A stretch of DNA of 64,000 bases from Tupaia tana (lineage: Eukaryota > Chordata > Mammalia > Scandentia > Tupaiidae). The notes beneath the pieces are model-generated. The model did not search any database. It saw only the letters and a list, made by a program, of their open reading frames with translations, and was not told the DNA's origin. Below, piece after piece: positions 53,181 to 63,429 of the stretch. Both the position numbers and the translations under genes were made by a program. Every line of letters starts with the position of its first letter. The stretch's first letter is position 1. The stretch spans positions 43,245,102 through 43,309,101 of the forward strand of contig JAKSZU010000020.1 of assembly GCA_026018925.1 (NCBI GenBank). The letters are read 5' to 3'.

Positions 53181-54620
53181 GAAAGTTTGAGGAGAAAGCC
53201 CTGCCCTGGCCTAGCTGCCCTGGCCTAGCTCAGCAGCATGTGCTAGTGGATACTGGTCCTTGACGGGCCATGGGGACGCGGAAGCCCAGGTGTGACCCAC
53301 AGCCCACCCTGACATGCTGGGCACAGCGGCGTGTGCCGATAGGCCCAGCGCTTGAGAAGCCGCCGCAGCACGACGACGTAGTGAGATGGCGTCCGGAAGC
53401 ATTTTCCGTACAAAGTTTAGAAACCTGCCTTGATCGACACGAGCCTGTAGCTACTGTGCCTTCCTCTTTATAGCCAAGACCCTCGAAAGGGTCCCTCATC
53501 CCTGGACTCCATTCTCTCGCCTGCGTCACCCCCTGGCCCACCAGTGCACGGGAATTGGCATGGCCAGGGTCACCGGAGACCTCGGCGTGGTGAATCCAGT
53601 GCTTGTCCCTCTGTCCTCATCTTGCCAGTTGACACTGCTGCCCCGCACAGCCCCCACTGTATTTTATTGCTATTATTATTTAGTGACTGTACAGATTTTA
53701 TTACTTCGACTAAACCATTTTCTCTCCCTCACACTCAAGGCAACAAAATAAAACAATCTGTAGAAAAATAGGCCTTGGCCCTTATTCACAGTGACACGGG
53801 CTGCTGCGTCCGGCTGCCCGGGCGTGTTGCACAGAGGGAGCACGTGGCAGCTCACGTGGCCAACAAGGGACCCCGCGAGGAGCTGTGACTGGCGGTCTGT
53901 CCATAAATGGCATCCGCAGGCTCTCTCCTGAGCACACGGGAACTTCCCCAATGCAGGGATGAAAGCATTGCCGTGGTCCATGTCGAAATCACTGGAAGGT
54001 CAGGGAACTTCCACAGCTTGTTCCAGAGCGAGCGCCCTCTAGGCTGACGATCAGTCCTATGTGGCCCTGCGCTGGCGATGAGGCTCACCACCAAAGGTAA
54101 GCCGTGCAGTTGCACCGCCCGATAGCAACGGGTGGAACCGGTGATGCTCTTGCTCTGGGAAAGTCCCAGTTTGTCCCTTGGTCTGCTGCGAGGACCAAAG
54201 TGGACAGGAAGCCGGGCTCGGAGCAGCTCTGCAGCAGTGTCGTTGGCCCTCTAGTGACAGGCGCTCTGTCCCCACCTGACACAGCAGCACAGAGCCCTCC
54301 AACACTCGGCAGCTCTTCGTACAGGAGCTGCTTGGGTCGTCCGCATGACCACCTCCCTTCCTCAGAGCGAGCTCCTCCTGGGTCTCTGGGCTTCCCGGTC
54401 CTCTCGGCTGCCACCTCTGGGGCCGCGTCAAGGACAGAGCTCGCCGTGCTGCAGGGAGAGCTCGCTGCCCTCGGAGCCAGGGTGCCGCAGCACCCACGCA
54501 CACGCTTCCCTTCTCTGCATTCCAGGACAGCACGCCGATCTGCATCCATGAGTGGCTGCTTTCCTCCCCTTCCCCTTCCACTGGATAAATGGTGGGCGTT
54601 CTCAGGGTTCTCTCTCTCTT
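53181..54620. other. GC-rich unassigned region with overlapping open frames
   Basis: 53201-53228 is a 14-bp unit (CTGCCCTGGCCTAG) twice in tandem. 54057-54719 minus (220 codons) and 54104-54622 plus (172 codons) overlap. Both are Ser/Pro/Arg-rich with no domain. AAAGGTAAGC at 54093-54102 matches a splice donor but has no convincing partner. I do not call a gene. Confidence 0.3.
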
Positions 54621-54624
54621 AGTT

Positions 54625-55018
54625 AGCAGAGTGCACTCTGAGACAGGCCCTTCAATGGAGCGTGTCGTACCACAGTCCCTTCTCAATTTCTCTATCCCAT
54701 TAGGATCTTGGACACACACACTTGCACACCCGGTATGTTTTCCTTTTTCTTTTTAATTTTTTCATTTAACTTTATTTATTATTATCATCATCATCATCAT
54801 CATTATTTGACCAGAGAGAGAGGGAAAATGAGAAAGCAAGTCACTGGGTCCGGGATTCAAAATTGCAGTCGTCCATGTGGGAATCCAGCACCCTTAACCA
54901 CCGTGCCACCTGCTGGCCCCCGCCTGATATGTTTTCCAAACAACCAGGGTGCTGAGCTGAATTGTGGCCAGCCATGTGAGACCCAGCATCTTTAACCACT
55001 AGGCAACAGGGCCAGCCC
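54625..55018 (-). mobile_element. Old long-form SINE split by a short SINE
   Basis: Left part ACCACAGTCCCTTCTCAATTTC, GGATCTTGGACACACAC to 54743. Right part from about 54930: CCAAACAACCAGGGTGC, TGTGGCCAGCCATGTGAG, ending GGGCCAGCCCC. Confidence 0.78.
54745..54925 (-). mobile_element. Short-form SINE nested in an old SINE
   Basis: T-rich tail with (ATC)n at 54783-54805, TTTGACCAGAGAGAGAGGG, GTCACTGGGTCCGGG head, ending GCCACCTGCTGGCCC. TSD based on tatgttttcc on both sides. Confidence 0.92.
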
Positions 55019-55322
55019 CCAGGACTCTCCTGTCATCCTTCTCTCCATAGATCAGGTGACCTCGGTGTACCCTGCATCCGCCCCTGTTGCTGGCCACTCT
55101 CTTAACTTCTCCAGGCTAATCTAAGTTCCCAGATCAGATACACAAGATTTCTATGTCCCGCAAAAATCCCAAACTGTCATATCTAAAAATGAAAGCTTCT
55201 CTTTTGTCTATAACCCTGATCTCTGCTCATTGGATCGAACCACAAAACCTGGACTTCTTTGAGATGCTTCAGTCTCCCTCACTACTCCAAGGCAATAAAC
55301 AGTCACAAAGACTACCAATTGT
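55019..55322. other. Unassigned sequence
   Basis: Nothing recognised. Confidence 0.4.
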
Positions 55323-55580
55323 GGGACTAGCAGTTGGCGTAACAGCTATGTGGCTGGACTCCCATGTAGTCGACGGTGGTTCAAGTCCTGGACCTGGTGG
55401 CTTAGAACTCACGCCGGGTGCATGTGCGTGCGTGCCCAAGATCCTGAGAGGAGAATGGAGGAGAAGGGATTGCGGGGTGGCCATCCCCCCTGGGGGTGAA
55501 TTCTCACTTTCTGTCTCTATGTCTCTCTCTGTTGTCTGGCGAGCGCACGTGCCCTATAGCAAACCCCCCCCCAAAAAAAA
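55323..55580 (+). mobile_element. Long-form SINE
   Basis: GGGACTAGCAGTTGGCGTAAC head, CCAAGATCCTGAGAGGAG, CCCCCCTGGGGGTG, CCTATAGCAAACCCCCCCCC with a changed tail. Confidence 0.93.
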
Positions 55581-55654
55581 TAAAAGAGCCCAAAGCCTGA
55601 TGAAAGGAAGAGATAAATGAGTCGCAACAGCAGATGTACCAATACGGAGATTAT

Positions 55655-55745
55655 ACGCACATATACATGCACACACATGCATGCACACATATACATGCAC
55701 ACATATACATGCACACATATGCATGCATGCACACATATGCAGATA
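55655..55745. repeat. (CACATATGCATG)n variable minisatellite
   Basis: Alternating ACACATATACATGC and ACACATATGCATGC units. Alternating purine-pyrimidine could form Z-DNA. Confidence 0.9.
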
Positions 55746-56067
55746 ATGCTGCAGAAATGAAGCACAGTGGGCGGGTCAAGAGGAAAGTCTCTCAGTAAAT
55801 GATTCTGAAGGACAAAAGTCTTAGACTCAGGCAATGAGAGTAGGAGTGAGAAGAGGAGGAAGTGGGGTTTGCTGACATTCTGGATCATGACGGGGGAGGG
55901 GTCAGGAGTGACTTGCAGGTTTCCGGCTTACGTAGCTAGGTGAGTGGTTCTAACCACTGCTACTGCTTGAGCCAGCGAGTACAGGAGGAGAGGAAGCTTT
56001 GGGGAGTAATGAGGACTTCCAACTCAAGGCAAGGTGAGTATGAGATGTCCATATGAAACTCAGGGTC
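55746..56067. other. Unassigned sequence
   Basis: GAGG-rich, with no gene or secure repeat. Confidence 0.4.
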
Positions 56068-56250
56068 GGGGCCAGCAGGTGGCGTGGTGGTTAAAGGCGC
56101 AGGACTCCCACATGACTGACCATGGTTAGAGTCCCCGATCTGGTGGCTTGCTTTCTCACTTTCTCTCTCTCACACTGTGTGTCTTGCTATGGTCAAATTA
56201 AAAATAACAATAATGATAAATAAAATAAAATAAATAATTCTTAAAAAAAA
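56068..56250 (+). mobile_element. Short-form SINE
   Basis: GGGGCCAGCAGGTGGCGTGG head, CT-rich stretch, ATGGTCAAATTAAAAATAAC tail. gaaac(t/c)cag duplication at both ends. Confidence 0.93.
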
Positions 56251-56260
56251 GAAAGAAAGA

Positions 56261-56552
56261 AACCCAGTGTGTATACAGGTATATATATTTTAATTTGTTG
56301 AATGAAAAAGTACAAGGCCAAACAATGTATGTATTATTTTACTCTCTGTGTTAGGAGGGGGAAATGAGAACCTATGTTCTTCTTTGTATACAAGTAAATT
56401 TGCATTTTCTGAAGTATGCATGAAGAATCTCTGGAGGGATATATAAAAAACAAAGAACACTGGCTGCCTATGGAAAAATGAGAGCCAAGAATAGCACAGC
56501 ATTTTATGCTTTCTGGGTTTGGAGCATGGATAAATTACCTATTCAAAAAATA
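56261..56552. other. Unassigned AT-rich sequence
   Basis: Nothing recognised. Confidence 0.4.
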
Positions 56553-56562
56553 CTTTAAGGGG

Positions 56563-56806
56563 GGACCAGCAGTTAGCATAATGGCTACATCGCTGAACTT
56601 CCATGTAGTCGACTATGGTTCGAGTCCCGGACCCGGTGGCTTAAACTCACTCCGGGCGCGTGTGTGTGCGTGCCCAAGATCCCAAGAGGAGAATGGAGGA
56701 GAAGGGATTGCAGTGTGGCCATCCCCCCTGGGGGGTGATTTCTCACTTTCTGTTTCTCTGTCTCTCTCTTTCTGGCGAGTGCATGTGCCCTATAGCAAAA
56801 TCCTCT

Positions 56807-56847
<41 letters not shown>
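56563..56847 (+). mobile_element. Long-form SINE with about 36-base A tail
   Basis: Near-consensus copy. TSD ctttaagggg at 56553-56562 and 56848-56857 (perfect 10 bp). The long pure A tail suggests recent insertion. Confidence 0.96.
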
Positions 56848-56849
<2 letters not shown>

Positions 56850-56857
56850 TTAAGGGG

Positions 56858-57203
56858 AATAGAGTGGTCACGAGGTCTCATAAAACAAACATCGAAAGCT
56901 GAACTTCGAAGGGGAGGTCAGCAGTGACAGGGATGAGAACTGCTGGGTGGGGAGGAGCGGCGGGGTCCAGAATGGGGGTGGGGAAGCCCCTTTGCAATGT
57001 GTGAATGGACAGAGAGGAAGAGCAGCCACGGGAAGAGAAGAGCCTGTGGGTGAGAGCCAAAGAGGAGACGGAGAGGGGTCCGCAGTTAAAGGGGATGTTA
57101 GGCCCCACGCACCGTCCTTCCAACAGTGTCCCCACACAGTCTCGGCCTCCCAGCTGACCTTTATTTTGGTGCCACAGAGACCTCAGGGCTCCCATGCAAA
57201 TTT
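56858..57203. other. Unassigned GA-rich sequence
   Basis: Open frames on both strands without a domain. No repeat recognised. Confidence 0.4.
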
Positions 57204-57222
57204 AAGAGTGTGCCACACTCCT

Positions 57223-57379
57223 GGGGCCAGCTGGTGGCGTGGTGGTTAAGGGCGCTGGACTCCAACTTGGCCGACTGTGGTTCGAGTCCCAGACCTAGCA
57301 GCTTGCTTTCTGACTTTCCTTCTCTCTCTCACTCTGTCTCTCCCTGGTCAAATTTAAATAAATAAATAAAATAATTCTC

Positions 57380-57405
<26 letters not shown>
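57223..57405 (+). mobile_element. Short-form SINE, young
   Basis: GGGGCCAGCTGGTGGCGTGG head, CT-rich stretch, TGGTCAAATTTAAATAAAT and long A tail. TSD aagagtgtgccacactcct / aagagtgtccacactcct. Confidence 0.96.
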
Positions 57406-57410
<5 letters not shown>

Positions 57411-57589
57411 TGTCCACACTCCTTGGCACACCTGTCACATGTGCCCAATGCCCAATATCCCTGACTCTGCAGTTTCACGCCATTGGCCACAGAAAGCTTC
57501 ACTCTTCTAGCCAACACCAACTAGGTGGCAGTTCCCAATAGCCTCACTCCTTACTTTGGGCTCTGACACTCGTCTTCCTCTGACTGAGA

Positions 57590-57800
57590 AGCCTCGATGA
57601 GACATCACCACCTCTAGGCAGCCTTCCCGGCTTACCTCCCCCACATCCAGCCGGCAGCCTCTCTCCACCAAGCCCTCCCCCTTTCGGCATTGCTTATCGG
57701 TTTAACCACTGTCCCCTAACTGGTCGCCTTCATTCTGCCACTTGACAAATATTAATATCAAATACTTACTGAGCACCATTTGCTAGGCAGACGGCTAGAA
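57590..57800. mobile_element. L2/MIR-type relics
   Basis: CACCTCTAGGCAGCCTTCCC (L2-like, plus) and ATACTTACTGAGCACCATTTGC (MIR-like, minus). 57855-57915 is a CA/GTACAC-rich tract. Confidence 0.4.
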
Positions 57801-57916
57801 GGGAAAATGGGTCAGATCAATATGGCTGTACCCTGAGGATGCTCATAACCTCTCTACACACATACACATGCACACACGTACATGCACGCACACGCACGCA
57901 CACGTACACACACGCA

Positions 57917-58042
57917 GGGGTACTTGAAAAGGTTCTTGAAAATGGAATTAAAGCACAAATTTATTTGGATGTCAAAACTTTTTAAATCTATGCATAGTTT
58001 TTTCATAAAACAGATTCCGTGAACTTTTTGAAAGCCCCTCGT
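57917..58042 (+). mobile_element. Miniature DNA element, family B, copy 3
   Basis: GGGGTACTTGAAAAGG start, AATGGAATTAAAGCACAAA, TTTAAATCTATGCATAG, ending CCGTGAACTTTTTGAAAGCC. Ends form an imperfect inverted repeat (AGGGG.CTT..AAAAAGTTC). Confidence 0.75.
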
Positions 58043-58212
58043 GTAATTTTGAAATCAACATTAGCTCTTCACAGATGGGATAAGTGCTAGGAAGAAACGG
58101 AAAGAGCAATCCTCGGAGCCACTTGATAACAAGAACAGTGATTTTCTAGTTGAACCTTCATGTTTTTCTTCATTCATGCCAGGTGTGTGCATGCACATGT
58201 GAGAGGGGGAGA

Positions 58213-58449
58213 GGCCAGCAGGTGGCGTGGTGGTTAAGGCGGCTGGATCCCACATGGCCGACTGTGCGGTCTGAGGCCCAGGCCTGGCAGCTTTAAAAAC
58301 ACACTGGGCGCCTGAATATGCGTGCCCCGTATCCCCAAATGAGGGCAGAGTGGAAAAGGGATTGCGATGTGACCATGCCCACAGGGGGTGCTAGCGCTCA
58401 CTCTCTCTCTCTCTCTCTCTGACACATGCACATGCCTTCTGGCAAGTTA
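58213..58449 (+). mobile_element. Old long-form SINE
   Basis: GGCCAGCAGGTGGCGTGGTGG head, CGCCTGAATATGCGTGCCCC, CT run, CATGCACATGCCTTCTGGC. TSD gagagggggagag / aagagggggagag. Confidence 0.92.
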
Positions 58450-58454
58450 AAAGA

Positions 58455-58665
58455 GGGGGAGAGAGAGAGGTGAGCACCCTCCACCGAGCCTGGTCCCACC
58501 ACAATCCCCTTCCTGCAGGACTCCAGTCTGTCAGGCCCTGGGCTCTTGCACAGGGACCCAGCAAATCTCAGCCTGGCTGGGCCAGGGATTCAAACCCTGG
58601 TCACCATGCGGGCTACAGCTCCTCCTGAGCAACACATTACCTCTATGCAATGCAACGGCCCTGAA
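58455..58665 (-). mobile_element. Third-family old SINE
   Basis: GTGAGCACCCTCCACCGAGCC, GGCCCTGGGCTCTTGC, GGCCAGGGATTCAAACCCTGG, GAGCAACACATTACC. Same order as 2520-2785. Confidence 0.48.
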
Positions 58666-58669
58666 CTTT

Positions 58670-59679
58670 AAAATTCTCAATGTTTAATTGAAAAGTTCAA
58701 ATATAATGTGGTTACTATATAGCTAAATGAATTTGTATTTCAAACAACTAACCCAGAGAAAATAATGATTAGTAGAATGTCCTGTTACCCAGAGAAAGGA
58801 CGAACAAAGTATTTGCTAAAAGAAAACCATGAATCTCACTCACTGTTTTGCTGACAACGTTAATCCTTTTAATCAATCACAACTACATAAAATCCCTTAT
58901 AAGGTCTGTCGAAGTCTGAACCACCCAGTGCCCTATCGCTCGGGAGTGACTTAAGTCCCGTGAGCTCCTTCGTTTGCCGAGTTCGATGCTGGAGGTGTCT
59001 TTTCCCCACCAACTTGGGGCCCTTGTAGCTAATCTGGCACACGCATATCTGTGCACTCACCTGCCAGGAAGACGAGCTGCGGGTGGCCTGGGGTGTGCAC
59101 CTGCTCACAGCCGTCCTGCTGGCCCTCCTGGTTTCTCCCACCTGCCTCTCTCTCCAGGCCCGTGCTGCTCTGCAGCTCAACCGCAGGCCCCCCCAGGATC
59201 CTCTGCACCGGTGGTCCGCGCTGAGTCTCCCTCCTCCCTGCCTTTAGGCTCTGGTTTGATTCCAGAGCATCACGCGAGGTCTCTGTCATGGTCATAGCCA
59301 CCTCAGGTCCCAACCTCCAGGTTCAAAAGCTGCTGAAATGTCTTAAACAGAGGACGGAACTCCTGGAGATGCGCTGCTGAGAGCAGTCGGGGCTCCTGAC
59401 CCGGGCCGAGAACCCCAGTGTGTCAGGGTGGAAGACTAATGAGAACAAGAGCACAGATTTTGTCCCAAACAAGTCAGTCAGCTTTGACCTTGCCCAGGGA
59501 CTAACAATTCAGGTCTCCCACACTTTCTCTTTGACCCCCATCTGAGGCAGATCTACCTCGGGAGTTAGAAAATGTCCCTCAGGAGCCAAGTGATCAGAGG
59601 AAATGGATGGAAGATTGGCGGGGGGGCAGGGACTGGGGGGGGGGGGTCTTTTAATTTGAAAGTCATTTTTTAAAAATAT
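58670..59679. other. Unassigned sequence with G-rich runs
   Basis: 58674-58870 is AT-rich. 58870-59320 has open frames in both directions without a domain. 59618-59647 has G-runs of 7 and 13 that could form a G-quadruplex on the plus strand. Confidence 0.4.
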
Positions 59680-59980
59680 AGGGCCAGCCTCGTAATTTAA
59701 TGGTTAAAACATCAGGACCCTACATGACTTACCACAGTTCAAGTCCCAACCCTGGCAGCCTCAAAAACATAACAGGTTTGTGGGGGGGGGTGTGGGGGGA
59801 GGTATGTGCATGCCCTAAGTTTTGATAGGATGGAGAAATGGAGAAGAGACTGTGACATGGCCACAATGCATCGGGAGAAGCCTCCTCCCTCCCTCCCTGT
59901 CTCTCTCTCTCTCCTTCTGTCTGTCTCTCTCTGTTGAGAGCATATACTCTCTGTCAATCTAAATAAGTAAATAAATATTG
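59680..59980 (+). mobile_element. Old long-form SINE
   Basis: GGGCCAGCCTCGTAATTTAATGG head, CAGTTCAAGTCCCAACCCTGG, then a G-rich/GT-rich expansion (59779-59800) where the GTGCGTGC stretch lies, CT run, CTGTCAATCTAAATAAG tail. Confidence 0.87.
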
Positions 59981-62231
59981 AAAGTGGACTTGCTCAGCTC
60001 AGAGCCAGTGTGAGAGTCTGGGAGTTAGGTGGTCAGGAGCTCCAACGAGAACCCCTGGCCTCTCCCTTCCTTCCCTCCCTGTCTCCTTCCCTAAACCTCC
60101 TCACTCCGCACCTGAACCGTCGTCTCCTTTCACCCATGCGTTCACACCATTGCTAACGTCCTAGTGTCTAGTGCTTTTCCAAATAAATGCTTACTAATTA
60201 CTTAAAACAGTTTTAAGATCCAGACAATACATAGCGTTAACCTTGGCCAAACGTTTTCTGTCACAATGATGACCACGTAAGGACATGGTGACAGAGCAGG
60301 ACAAATCGTGGGAGCATTAACCCAGGGACTTTAACAAGTGTGTACTACCCTCTCCTGCAAGCGTGACCATGAAGTTGGAGACCTCTGTTCCATCTTCCCA
60401 GGACAGACAGACAGACAGACAGACAAAGGTCGTGATATCCCAGTCTCCTGTTTAACAAACACTGATTCGTTAATTTAACAAGAACTAGAAGTCCAGCGTG
60501 TAGCAAGCACGCTGACATGAGGGACACAGGGTAAAGGACATGACCCGGGCCGTGATCTGGCTGGTGGGTGAGCTGCTCCCACATGCCCACGGAGATGTGC
60601 GTGGAGAACTTGCTTCTCTCTGAAGGGGAGGAGAGCAGAACCTGTGAGACCCCGGGGAGGAGGAATGGGGGCTGAGGGGCGAGGCAGGGACGGCGGAGAG
60701 GCTGTGCACCCAGCTCATGCAGGCCAAGGACCCAGCGTAGGCCCACCGTGATGGGGAGATTGTGGCGTGAGAACCTGAAGAAGCTTTTCTCAGGAGAGTC
60801 GCTCGCTGGGTCGCTGGAGTCAGCAGGGCAGACGGAGTAGAGGAGAGCACCATCCTTCCCCGAACCCTGCCACAGGTCTGGCGTCTCTTTGGAACCCTAA
60901 CAAGCTCACAGAGGAGCCCCACGCCCATGAAGCAGTGCTGTAGCAGTAGGCAGCGGGGCCGGAGGGAAGGTGAACTGCCAGGCCACCTGTCGGAGAGACG
61001 TGCGCGACCTTGACCCTCCCCTGGAAACCAGAAGAGATGTAGAAAGGAAGGTGGGGTCCCACAGCCACGTTAGGGGCGTAAAGGAGCATCATAATTAGAT
61101 CGATGCTCTTACAAAGACCCTATTTATACTCCAGGGTTGACAGAATTCGGGTTTGTTTGGGCTACATGTAAATTGTGCGAAAGGCTACCTCCAGAAAGTC
61201 TAACCCTTTGACCCGGTTTCTGTCCGAACATGCCCCTGCGTGTCCCCAGCATCACTACTGGATTAAAAGCCATACCAAACCTTACCTCCTAAACAACGAG
61301 CTCCTGAAGGACAAGAACCCTATCATGTTTACCTCCAGAGCCATAATTCCTGCTGTAATGCTTGTGCTTAACAAATGTCAAATGGTCTTAAGGACATCAG
61401 GTAACATTGACATCATGGGGAAGATATATATATGCGTTTAAAAGGAACGAATAGGCACTCTTCACATCCAAGGGGCACCCTCTTTCCCAGCTTGGTTTCA
61501 TCTCTACTAATTGACTTTTGTTAGTAAAAGTTATAAAAGTAAAGCCAGGTCAGGGAGTTTTAAAAGCTGATGGAAATCACTCACATACACCAAGTCTATT
61601 ACAACAGTAGGGAAAGGAATAAGAAAAATCTGGTTTAGAAATGAAAGCAATAGAGGGTCTGTCCTGAGTGTAAATGCTCCCCCACTAACGCCGTCATGGT
61701 CACTGTCGCTCTGTCTTTTCTGGGACCAGAAAATTACATTGTTACATTTTTCCTGGGACCAAGGAATCACAAAATGTTAACAGCTAATAGGAAAATGAAA
61801 GAATCTCTTCTCCAGTCTTCTCATTTTACAGAGCATCTAAAGGTCCTTACAGCTTTAAACTCTAGGTCTCTGGAAATTTATGACACTGTGAATTAAAAGA
61901 CTAAATTTTATAAGGGTTTTACAGCATTTGCATGAAAGGAACCATTTAAATAAAAAGATTCTTAAAAACTGCTGAGGTTCATAACAGAACAAAATATTTC
62001 AGGCCTCGGAACAAAGTTATTTCCACAATGCTATTTAGCAATAGAATTACAGGGTCCAAAGGAATGAACATTTTATATTGTCAAGAGCCCTCTGAGAAAG
62101 GGGTAATGATTTACACAGCCAAAAGCAAGCTTGTGTTATATCCGACCTACCCTACGCAGGAGAGGACATAAAGCAATCCGGCAGTAAGCCAATGGCAAGC
62201 AGACAAAATCAAAAGTGTTTACAAAAGTTGT
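59981..62231. other. Long unassigned stretch, no gene seen
   Basis: 60170-60210 (AATAAATGCTTACTAATTAC) and 60455-60560 look like L2/MIR ends. An (ACAG)n run lies at 60402-60424. 61820-61850 has a MIR-like word. The rest, with frames of 80-147 codons on the minus strand (60345-60928), has no recognised domain. Confidence 0.4.
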
Positions 62232-62450
62232 AAATGTGGTAACCAAAGGTTCGAGTTTCAGACCCAGTGGCTTGAAAATCACACTGGGTGTGTATGCATG
62301 CATCCCGAGGTCTTGGGAGAAGAGTAAACAGGGGGTTGCGGTGTGGCCATCCCCCTGGGGGTGATTCCTCACTTTCTCTCACACTGTCTCTGACTCTCTC
62401 TCTCTGGTGAGCACATGTGCCCTAAGGCAAAAACCTCTTTAAAAAAAAAA
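62232..62450 (+). mobile_element. Long-form SINE lacking its 5' tRNA part
   Basis: Begins near the B box (GGTTCGAGTTTCAGACCC), then the long-form middle and CCTAAGGCAAAAACCTC. aaaagttg flanks both ends, so it was 5'-truncated on insertion. Confidence 0.82.
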
Positions 62451-62577
62451 GTTGTCACACACAGAGCCCAGTGCTAGCGTGAGAATCCATCCAGGCAGAT
62501 CCAGCTGCTGTCCTGCACCTTCTGGGTCCAGCTTCACAGCTGTGAAGCTCTCCCAGCTAGGCCACTCCTCCCCACTA

Positions 62578-62579
<2 letters not shown>

Positions 62580-62618
<39 letters not shown>
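62580..62618. repeat. (CA)n microsatellite
   Basis: Nearly pure CA run in the L1 5' region. Confidence 0.96.
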
Positions 62619-62619
<1 letters not shown>

Positions 62620-63429
62620 CCCCGTGCTAGCCAGGGAGGAAAAAACCTGCATCTCCTTCTTGCTCTTTTCTGTCCCTTTCAACTTTTTTCTTCTCTTTTT
62701 TAAGGAAAAAAAAACAGCTTTTTCTCTCCCCTTCCTTGTACTTTTAAGTTGCTAATTGCCCTCTCTTCCTCTCACCCAGGTGAGAATTCATCCAGGCAGG
62801 TCCATCTCTGCTGTCCTGTACCTTCATGTGGCTCACAAGCGCGCCACGCGGTTTTCATTTTTTAGCCCTTTTTCCTTTTCTGTGATGTATTTTTTTCTCC
62901 TCTTTTCACTCTAGTTCTTTCCTTCTTTTTCTTCCTATTTCTTCACTTTTTCTTCCAATTGCTGTTTCCTCCTCCCTTTTTCTTTTTTCTTATTTTCCTA
63001 TTTTATTACTGACTCTTACCCACTGCCTAGAGAAGACTAGGTGCATAGTAACTAACCATCTGAATATTGGGAGTTTTAGAGAATTCTTTGCCCCTCACTG
63101 TACTGGTTAAAAAGAGAGAAACTCTCCTTCATAAATCTAATTTCAACACTCCTCCTGTGATCCCCACACTGGAGGACACAGTAGAAGGGAGAAAATAGCA
63201 CCAGATTATTTCACAGCTAGGGAAATGCACAAGTTCACACTAACAGAATCCTTCTCCAACAAATTAGCCAAAAGTGAATACATTGCCAATAACTAAAAAT
63301 CGTGGAAAAAAAAGCCTCAAGTATGAAGAGAATCAAGTAGTATATCACCCACAAGAGACCACTCTAATTCATCTCCAAGTAGGAAAACATTAGAGAATAT
63401 TACCGAAATGCCAGAAAAGAATTTAGAGC

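Noticed and set aside
54093-54102. Splice donor AAAGGTAAGC as evidence for an exon
   Set aside because: One donor-like site with no convincing acceptor, domain or promoter. Such sites are common by chance.
60345-60928. Overlapping minus-strand frames of 133-147 codons as a gene
   Set aside because: Two frames are open at once, composition is GC-rich, and part is L2-like. No domain is recognised.
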